DNA of 37,922 nucleotides from Planctomycetota bacterium (GTDB lineage: Bacteria > Planctomycetota > Phycisphaerae > Phycisphaerales > UBA1924), in NCBI GenBank assembly GCA_023434205.1, contig JAEYTB010000245.1, forward strand, positions 1 through 37,922, in the 5' to 3' direction. Positions 32,584-37,922 of this stretch are shown here, one piece after another; within the stretch, counting starts at the first letter, position 1, and each line of letters opens with the position of its first letter. Made by a program: the position numbers and the translations under genes. The notes beneath the pieces were generated by a model that saw only the letters and a program-made list of their open reading frames with translations, was not told where the DNA came from and did no database searches.

Positions 32584-35244
32584 TCACGCCCCCGCGCCGA
32601 CCGCCGCCCCTTCCGGCGACGCCGCCACCCGGACCCTGCACCCCGTTACCGCCCCGAGCAGGTCCGCCTTCGCCCCCGCACCCGCGATGTCCGTCGCCGC
32701 GTCCGAGCTCGCCCGCACGCTCAGCAGCACCGCCCGATCGCCAAACCGCACCCGCACCTCCCGCACCGCCTGCCGGTGGGAGCGGTCCAGCCCATCCGCG
32801 ACCCGCAGCACCGCCGCCAGCCGCGTCACCAGCGCCCGGTCCGCCTCCGGCAGTTCCGCGAACGCGCGGTGGCCCAGCTTGGGGACCGCGCGCCGGTGGT
32901 ACCGCCCCACCAGCGCCAAGAGCCGCGTCATCCGCGGGCTCCACCCCGCCAGGTCCGCGTGCTCGATGATCGTCCGCGTGTGCTTGTGGTGCCGCCGGTA
33001 CTCCACCATCGTCCCCACATCATGCAGCACCGCCGCGGCCTCCAGCAGCGCCCGCTCGTGCGGCGCGGTCCCAAGCCCCGGGATCAGCGTGCTCTCATCC
33101 CGGAACTGGTCGAACAGCGACAGCGCCAGCGACGCCACGTGCTCGCTGTGCGCCCGCTCATACCCGCACCGCACCGCGAACTCCCGCGCCGCATGAACCA
33201 GCGCCGGGTCCGGCGCATCGCCCGACGACCTCAGCCGCTCCGCCACCTCCTGCTCGATCATCCGCAGCACCAGCCCCTCCCGGAACCCCCCGGGGTGCAC
33301 CGCGATGCTGTCGGCCCTGAGGAACGTAAGCAGCCGCTCGATCGCCGTCAGCCCCGCCACCACGATGTCCGCCCGGTCGCTCGGCAGCCCCGGCACCCGC
33401 AGCCGCTGCTCCAGCGTCATCGACCGCAGCCCCTCCAGAATTGCCCGCAGCTGCGACAGCGGCACCGGCCCCAGCGTGCTCAGCGCCGCCGAGTTGCGGT
33501 CGATCAGCACACCCCGCGCCGCAGCCGCCAGCGTCACCAGCGTCGTACACGTGCCGCCGCACCCCACCACAATGGTGGGGGGCTTCTCGTGCGGCCGCAC
33601 ATGCTCCTCCACCTCGCGCCGTACGTGCCGCCGCAGCTTCCTGTAGTTCCGCCCGCTCGCCGCGTCCGCGCCCCCGAACCGCTCCGTCAGCCGCACCGCC
33701 CCCAGCGGCATCGAGCTGTTCTCCGTGATCACCCCGTTCTGGCTGAACACCACCTCCATGCTGCCCCCGCCGATGTCCACCACCGCGGCGGTCCCATGAG
33801 CCAGATCAAACACCCGCGCCACGCTCCGGTGCGTCAGCCGCCCCTCATCCAGCGCGCTCACCAGCTCCAGCTTCAGCCCAGTCCGGTCCTGCACCAGCGA
33901 GATAAAGTCGTCCCGGTTGCGCGCCTCGCGCACCGCCGCCGTCGCGAAGGCGCGCACCTTCGTCACGCCCAGCTTCTCCGCGATCGCCCTGAACCGCCCG
34001 ACCGCCTCCACCGACTGCGCCATCGCCTCGGGCGAGAGCGTGCGGCTCTCGCTCAGCCCGTGGGCGAGCCGCGTCATCGCCCGCTCCTCCGCGATCGCCG
34101 TCCACGACCGCTCGTCGATCAGCTCAACCGCCAGCAGCCGGATGCTGTTGCTCCCGATGTCGATGACGCCCAGCTTGCTCCCCGCCAGCCACAGGCTGGA
34201 CTGCGATGGAGCCCGCGACGCCGCCGCGCCGTTGCTCCCCGGCCTGGCCATCGTCGCCTCACGCATCGAGCCCGCCTCCACGTGTTCATCGTTCTCGGGC
34301 CGGGGCGCCTTGACCCCGACCCCCGCCTTCAGCACCAGCGGCTCCAGCACCCCCCGCACATCCCGCCCAGCCCACCAATCCGTAAACCGCCGCCGGCGAA
34401 GGTCGGCGACCGCCCCCAGCCGCTCCCGCAGCACCGCCAGCGCGTCGGCCCTCGGGTCACCCGCCCCCCGCAGCCCCTCCACCAGCCCGTCCAGCCTCGC
34501 CCCCAGCGACACCAGATCATTCGCGTCCCCCGCCAGCCGCTGCGCCTCCTCCAGCAGCGTCCCCGCCGGCACGCGCACCCCATCGGGCACGCACCCGCTG
34601 AACAGGTCCAGCGTGTACCGCAGCCGCTTGATGGCCAGCCGCAGGTCATGCACCCGCCCCGCATCGCCCAGCCCGGACTCCTCGAACGCGAGCACCTCCG
34701 CCGTCCGCTGGCCGATCTGCCGCGCCGCCAGCGCCCCCAGCGAGCCCGCGCCGGAATCGGCTGTCCAATCCTTCGAGAGCCCGCGCGCCAGCGCCCGCAG
34801 CTTCCGCGGGCTGCTCCGCCGAACGACCCCCTCAAGCTCCTCGACCGCCCCGCCCCGCGCGCCCTCGATCGCCCCGATCAAAAACGCCGTCTCGCCCGGC
34901 GCATCCTGCACCCCCGAGAGCGACCGCAGCAGGTCCAGGTGAACATCCGCATCCCGGATCACGCCGCTCACCTGCCGGAGACGCCTCACCGCCCGCCGCA
35001 GCCGCCGCCACGCCTCGGGCTCCGCGCTGCCGCGCACCACCGCGAGCGTCACGCCCGCCCGCCGCGCCGCCACCCGAACCCTGTGAACCGCCGCCGCCGC
35101 GTCCTCCCCGCCCCCCACACGCCCGAGCCGGCGCCGAAGCCTCCGGATCGAGACGCACAACTCCTCAATCCGCGGCAGCACCAGCGCGGACGCCGCCCCG
35201 CTCAGCCCCTCGCCATCCGCAACTCGGCACTCGAGCGTGGACAC
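32584..35244 (-). CDS. CHAD-Ppx/GppA-HD fusion: exopolyphosphatase/guanosine pentaphosphatase with polyphosphate-binding domain
   Basis: This 886-aa protein has an N-terminal CHAD domain (about 20-310; paired motifs VHRVRVAARRAG and VHDLRLAIKRLRYTLD). CHAD domains are helical and bind polyphosphate. After a linker comes a Ppx/GppA domain (about 355-670) with phosphate loops GVIDIGSNSIRLL and AVVDIGGGSMEVVF, plus VVGCGGTCTTL. The C-terminus (about 690-886) is the HD-like domain of Ppx, with HDVG (H741) and HHKHTRTIIEH. A hydrolase of polyphosphate or pppGpp, tethered to polyphosphate by CHAD, is the natural reading. The GTG start at 35244 has GAGGAG about 9 nt upstream. An intrinsic terminator lies directly before it (35259-35291), so its expression may be attenuated. 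Confidence 0.92.
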   Translation of the reverse strand: MSTLECRVADGEGLSGAASALVLPRIEELCVSIRRLRRRLGRVGGGEDAAAAVHRVRVAARRAGVTLAVVRGSAEPEAWRRLRRAVRRLRQVSGVIRDADVHLDLLRSLSGVQDAPGETAFLIGAIEGARGGAVEELEGVVRRSSPRKLRALARGLSKDWTADSGAGSLGALAARQIGQRTAEVLAFEESGLGDAGRVHDLRLAIKRLRYTLDLFSGCVPDGVRVPAGTLLEEAQRLAGDANDLVSLGARLDGLVEGLRGAGDPRADALAVLRERLGAVADLRRRRFTDWWAGRDVRGVLEPLVLKAGVGVKAPRPENDEHVEAGSMREATMARPGSNGAAASRAPSQSSLWLAGSKLGVIDIGSNSIRLLAVELIDERSWTAIAEERAMTRLAHGLSESRTLSPEAMAQSVEAVGRFRAIAEKLGVTKVRAFATAAVREARNRDDFISLVQDRTGLKLELVSALDEGRLTHRSVARVFDLAHGTAAVVDIGGGSMEVVFSQNGVITENSSMPLGAVRLTERFGGADAASGRNYRKLRRHVRREVEEHVRPHEKPPTIVVGCGGTCTTLVTLAAAARGVLIDRNSAALSTLGPVPLSQLRAILEGLRSMTLEQRLRVPGLPSDRADIVVAGLTAIERLLTFLRADSIAVHPGGFREGLVLRMIEQEVAERLRSSGDAPDPALVHAAREFAVRCGYERAHSEHVASLALSLFDQFRDESTLIPGLGTAPHERALLEAAAVLHDVGTMVEYRRHHKHTRTIIEHADLAGWSPRMTRLLALVGRYHRRAVPKLGHRAFAELPEADRALVTRLAAVLRVADGLDRSHRQAVREVRVRFGDRAVLLSVRASSDAATDIAGAGAKADLLGAVTGCRVRVAASPEGAAVGAGA

Positions 35245-35258
35245 GTGGAACGCTCCTC

Positions 35259-35291
35259 AAAAAGAAAAAACCCCGCGCCACAGGCGCGGGG
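35259..35291 (-). terminator. Intrinsic terminator immediately upstream of the CHAD-Ppx gene
   Basis: GGCGCGGGG/CCCCGCGCC arms (35283-35291 and 35271-35279) form a 9-bp GC stem with a 3-nt loop. Read on the minus strand, they are followed by TTTTTTCTTTTT (35270-35259). This is a textbook terminator. It ends at most 15 nt before the GTG of the CHAD-Ppx gene, touching its ribosome binding site. It most simply ends the DUF3467 transcript, but its position would also attenuate the CHAD-Ppx gene if that gene is read from upstream. Confidence 0.88.
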
Positions 35292-35451
35292 TGGAGAGCT
35301 CCAGAGTCCCCAGCGCCGGTGGGCGACTGGAGGGTAGTGGACACCGCTGCGAGCATGGCCCTGACGCCGCGCTAAGACTGCCGGAACACCCCCTCTTCTC
35401 CAGAGGCTGTCCACAGGCAATCCCCAGCCGGGCCGGGGCCAAACGCCGGTT

Positions 35452-35772
35452 TTACTGCGTCAGCCGGGGGCCACCCTTGGCCTGCCCGGTGATGTTGATC
35501 TCGCCGTTGCGCTCCTCGAACTGCCGGACCACCTGGCCCAGGCTGATCGCAAGCCGCTTCGCGCCCTGCCAGTTCATCACCACGCGGCTGCCCACGTTGA
35601 ACACCAGCACCGGGTTGTTGTCCGGGCCGGGCACGGGCAGGTTCATCCCGAAGTCCAGCACCACCTCGTCCTGCGTCGTCGAGGTGCGGATCGTGTTGGC
35701 GTACGTCGAAGACATCTTCGACTCGTCGATGCGGAGCTGGACCTGCTTGGTTTCGGGCTGATTCTCGGACAT
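35452..35772 (-). CDS. DUF3467 family protein
   Basis: The 106-aa product matches the DUF3467 pattern: QVQLRIDESKMSSTYANTI, then DEVVLDFGMNLPVP, a short NPVLVFNVGSRVVMNWQGAK segment and LGQVVRQFEERNGEI. The function of the family is unknown. It has no signal peptide or membrane segment. ATG 35772 is chosen because homology starts there (MSENQPETKQVQLRI) and AAGGA lies about 12 nt upstream; the frame is open to 35841. The gene appears monocistronic, with the terminator at 35259-35291 about 160 bp downstream. The 204 bp between its start and tRNA-Leu shows nothing further that I recognise. Confidence 0.85.
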   Translation of the reverse strand: MSENQPETKQVQLRIDESKMSSTYANTIRTSTTQDEVVLDFGMNLPVPGPDNNPVLVFNVGSRVVMNWQGAKRLAISLGQVVRQFEERNGEINITGQAKGGPRLTQ

Positions 35773-35976
35773 GTTGATTCCATCCTTCCGCCCATGGGCT
35801 TCCCGGCCCCGGGCATTGGTGAGTGGGCAGCGCCAATACATGGACGCAGCGGATCCGGCGACTGGGCACCCAGCCCGTCACCACCCCCTTTGCGGGAGTG
35901 GAGTTTAGTCCGCCCGCAGGGCTGGTCCAGCGAAGTCCCCGCCAGTGCCGGGGGAACGCAGACGCCATGTGGAAAG

Positions 35977-36059
35977 TGCCGGAGGAGGGACTTGAACCCA
36001 CACTCCCTTGCGGGAAGCGGATTTTGAATCCGCCGCGGCTGCCATTACGCCACTCCGGC
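35977..36059 (-). tRNA. tRNA-Leu (anticodon CAA)
   Basis: The minus strand folds into an 83-nt class II tRNA. The acceptor GCCGGAG pairs with CTCCGGC, the discriminator is A, and the anticodon stem GCGGA/TCCGC has loop TTCAAAA. A long variable arm (CCCGCAAGGG) and the T-loop TTCAAGT are present. The CAA anticodon reads UUG leucine codons. CCA is not encoded. It lies 33 nt after tRNA-Val on the same strand, so the two are probably co-transcribed. Confidence 0.96.
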
Positions 36060-36092
36060 TCGTGGGGCCCCGGGGGGGCGAAACCGCAGAAG

Positions 36093-36166
36093 TGGGCGCA
36101 ACAGGACTCGAACCTGTGACCTCGGCTATGTGACAGCCGCGCTCTAGCCAACTGAGCTATGCGCCC
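36093..36166 (-). tRNA. tRNA-Val (anticodon CAC)
   Basis: A 74-nt cloverleaf on the minus strand. The acceptor GGGCGCA pairs with TGCGCCC, the D-arm is GCTC...GAGC, the anticodon stem CGGCT/AGCCG has loop GTCACAT, and the T-arm is ACAGG-TTCGAGT-CCTGT. The discriminator is A. With U33 in place, the anticodon is CAC, reading GUG valine codons. CCA is not encoded. Confidence 0.94.
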
Positions 36167-36177
36167 GTAGGGCCCGC

Positions 36178-36206
36178 ATCGTAGCCCCGCCGCGCCGCCC
36201 CGCCAA
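36178..36206 (-). promoter_or_regulatory. Promoter of the tRNA-Val/tRNA-Leu unit
   Basis: On the minus strand TTGGCG (36206-36201) is followed after 17 bases by TACGAT (36183-36178). Initiation would fall close to the 5' end of tRNA-Val (36166). Both hexamers match four of six consensus bases, with ideal spacing. Confidence 0.55.
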
Positions 36207-36249
36207 GCCACGCGCCCGGGTACAGTCCAACACGATCCAGGAGCCGCGA

Positions 36250-37572
36250 TTGCAGCAGGTTGACCCACACGCCTACACCTCAGAAGCCGTCAGCGCCTAC
36301 CGCGAGGGCAACCTCGCCCTGGCCGATGTCCTCTGCGACACACTCCTGCGCATGGGCCACCGCGCCCCCGTCGTGCTCCTCGTCCAGGGGCTCGTTGCCG
36401 TCGCCCTCAAAGAGTTCAAGCGGGGTCAGGCCCTCCTCACCGAGGCCCAGCAGCTGGCCCCCCAGGACCCCAGCATCAAGGCCGGCCTCGACGCCGCCCG
36501 CAAGGGCGCCCGCGAGCAGGCCATGGTCCGCCCCGACGGCCGCAAGCGATACCTCCTCATCAAGGCCTGGGGCTTCGGCTTCTGCTCCGACCTCGACCAC
36601 GTTTTGGGCGGCCTGCTGCTCGCCGAAATGACCGGCCGCACCCCCGTCGTCCATTGGGGCCAGGGCAGCCTCTTCCGCGACGACCCCGACGACAACGCCT
36701 GGGACCGCTTCTTCGAGCCCGTCTCAAAGGTCGGCCTCTCCGACCTCACCGGCAAGGGCCTCAGCTACTTCCCCCCTAAGTGGACCGACGCCAACATCCG
36801 CGAGCCCGACGTCAACAAGCTCGCCGGCGAGTGGGCCCGCATGGGCGGCATGCTCTTCCTCAACCGCCGCGAAGACATCGCCGTCTCCGACATGCACGTC
36901 GCCATCGCCAACCTCCAGCCTTGGGCCCGCCCCGGCACGCCCCACGCCGGCAAAGACCTCCGCACCCTCTACCGCATGGTGGTCCAGAAGTACCTCCGCC
37001 CCAGCCAGGAGGTCCTCCGCCGCGTCGACGACTTCGCCCGCGACCACTTCACCGCCCGCCCCATCATCGGCGTCCACGCCCGCGGCGGCGACAAGCCCGT
37101 CGAAGATGAAGAACTCTTCGAACGCAACAAGCAGACCCCCCAGCTCGTCGACGACCAGCTCGCCCGCCACCCCGCCGCCAAGGTCTTCCTCCTCACCGAC
37201 GACGCCAAGCTCCGCGCCCAGTACGCCGACCGCTACGGCGACAAGCTCATCACCACCGACTGCCTCCGCACCACCACCGCCAAGGGCCTGCACTACACCC
37301 AGCACGAGAGCCGCACCCGCCTGGGCATCGAGGTCATGGTCGACATGTACCTCGCCGCCCGCTGCGACCACTTCATCGGCGTAGGCACCAGCAACGTCTC
37401 CGCCATGATCGAACACCTCAAGGACTGGCCCGACGGCGCCTGCGACCTCCGCCCCTTCTCCATCCACTACAACCTCAACCCCTTCCTCTTCCGCCACACC
37501 ATGCCGCCCGAAGAAGAAGCCGCCTTCCGCGCCGCCGTTGAGGCCCAGCAGCAGCGGGAGGCCCAGGGTTAG
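36250..37572 (+). CDS. TPR-containing glycosyltransferase, alpha-1,6-fucosyltransferase-like
   Basis: The 440-aa protein begins with a TPR-like helical region (about 8-85; AVSAYREGNLALADVLCDTL). A GT23/O-FucT-type fold follows: LIKAWGFGFCSDLDHVLGGL with TGRTPVVHWG (about 103-137), the GDP-fucose-site-like motif GVHARGGDK (about 274-282), KVFLLTDDAKLRAQ, and HFIGVGTSNVSAMIE near the end. It resembles NodZ-like fucosyltransferases but lacks the standard HxRRxD form, having H-A-R-G-G-D, so the donor sugar is uncertain. The TTG at 36250 is used, with AGGAG about 6 nt upstream. There is no signal peptide, so it is likely cytoplasmic. cinA follows 32 bp downstream on the same strand. Confidence 0.75.
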   Translation: MQQVDPHAYTSEAVSAYREGNLALADVLCDTLLRMGHRAPVVLLVQGLVAVALKEFKRGQALLTEAQQLAPQDPSIKAGLDAARKGAREQAMVRPDGRKRYLLIKAWGFGFCSDLDHVLGGLLLAEMTGRTPVVHWGQGSLFRDDPDDNAWDRFFEPVSKVGLSDLTGKGLSYFPPKWTDANIREPDVNKLAGEWARMGGMLFLNRREDIAVSDMHVAIANLQPWARPGTPHAGKDLRTLYRMVVQKYLRPSQEVLRRVDDFARDHFTARPIIGVHARGGDKPVEDEELFERNKQTPQLVDDQLARHPAAKVFLLTDDAKLRAQYADRYGDKLITTDCLRTTTAKGLHYTQHESRTRLGIEVMVDMYLAARCDHFIGVGTSNVSAMIEHLKDWPDGACDLRPFSIHYNLNPFLFRHTMPPEEEAAFRAAVEAQQQREAQG

Positions 37573-37604
37573 CCCGCTTGCACGATCGGCTACCCTGAGC
37601 AGCC

Positions 37605-37922
37605 ATGACCTCCCCCGGCCCACCCCGCACCGCCCCCGCCGCGCACGAGCACGCCGCCATCGTCTCCGTCGGCGATGAGCTCACCCTGGGCCAGACGCTC
37701 AACTCCAACTCCCGCTGGCTCGCCGCCCGCCTCACCAGCGCCGGCATCATCACCGCCGAGCACATCACCGTCCCCGACGACGCCGCCGCCCTCGCCGCCA
37801 CCCTCCGCCGCGTCTCCCAATCCGTCCAGCTCATCATCATCACCGGCGGCCTCGGCCCCACCCTCGACGACCTCACCCGCCCCGCCCTCGCCGACGCCAC
37901 AGACGACCCCCTGGTCGAAGAC
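37605..37922 (+). CDS. cinA: CinA-family competence/damage-inducible protein, N-terminal part (runs off the right edge)
   Basis: The visible 106 codons contain the MoaB/MoeA-like (MoCF) fold typical of CinA N-termini: AAIVSVGDELTLGQTLNSNS, RWLAARLTSAGI and LIIITGGLGPTLDDLTRPAL. CinA proteins often have a C-terminal nicotinamide-nucleotide amidase, which would lie outside the window. The frame is open to the last base. The start ATG at 37605 is followed by an Ala/Pro-rich lead before the conserved VSVGDEL. Confidence 0.9.
   Translation, partial: MTSPGPPRTAPAAHEHAAIVSVGDELTLGQTLNSNSRWLAARLTSAGIITAEHITVPDDAAALAATLRRVSQSVQLIIITGGLGPTLDDLTRPALADATDDPLVED

Noticed and set aside
32776..35337. Plus-strand 853-codon open frame opposite CHAD-Ppx
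   Set aside because: Arg/Pro/His-rich shadow; the minus strand holds well-recognised CHAD, Ppx and HD motifs.
36093..36166. tRNA-Asp (GTC) reading of the second minus-strand tRNA
   Set aside because: Centring GTC breaks the 5-bp anticodon stem; the CGGCT/AGCCG stem places CAC as the anticodon, giving tRNA-Val.
1..37922. CRISPR arrays, insertion sequences, integrases, rRNA genes
   Set aside because: No direct repeat-spacer pattern, no transposase or integrase motif and no rRNA-like sequence was seen on either strand.

Overview
The window is GC-rich bacterial DNA, roughly 70% GC by eye, with dense coding on both strands. Several traits point to a planctomycete, probably of the Phycisphaerae type: an ECF sigma factor overlapping a TPR-containing Ser/Thr kinase, a secreted protein ending in cysteine-bounded 'GC-type' dockerin repeats, a DUF3467 protein, a SecA-like/M50/HlyD export cluster, and frequent TTG or GTG starts. 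This assignment is inference from gene content; there is no rRNA in the window.

Layout from left to right. (1) 1-3648, minus strand: the 5' part of infB, nusA with a hairpin-rich leader, and an isolated fliM. (2) 3791-5869, plus strand: dsbD, then tRNA-Gly(GCC) with its own promoter and terminator. (3) 5888-14384, minus strand: a compact run comprising a methyltransferase, a MacB/LolCDE-like ABC exporter (ATPase, duplicated FtsX permease, membrane-fusion adaptor), a membrane-anchored thioredoxin-like protein overlapping a hybrid histidine kinase, and an SseB-family protein. (4) 14439-17674, plus strand: an ECF sigma factor overlapping a transmembrane Ser/Thr kinase with TPRs. (5) 17687-26158: arginine biosynthesis. 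argR-argC-argB-argF-argG and a small unknown gene run on the minus strand. A bicarbonate transporter of the SbtA family on the plus strand separates them from argH, and a dockerin protein follows argH. A consensus-like promoter overlapping an ARG box lies directly in front of argR.

(6) 26214-32420, minus strand: the most unusual locus. Three overlapping or abutting genes encode a GAF-GAF-HlyD membrane protein, a polytopic M50 (site-2-protease-like) protein with a PqqD-like N-terminus and a HlyD C-terminus, and a short, divergent SecA-type ATPase. They look like one uncharacterised membrane export or peptide-processing machine. (7) 32584-35772, minus strand: a CHAD-Ppx/GppA-HD fusion (polyphosphate/ppGpp metabolism) with an intrinsic terminator just before its start codon, preceded by a DUF3467 gene. 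(8) 35977-36206, minus strand: tRNA-Val(CAC) and tRNA-Leu(CAA) behind a shared promoter. (9) 36250-37922, plus strand: a TPR-fucosyltransferase-like protein and the start of cinA.

Functionally, the arg genes would convert acetylglutamate to arginine under ArgR control, and bicarbonate import could supply carbamoyl phosphate. The ABC exporter with the kinase/thioredoxin pair looks like an envelope-stress or redox module. The SecA-like cluster is the best candidate for an undescribed system.
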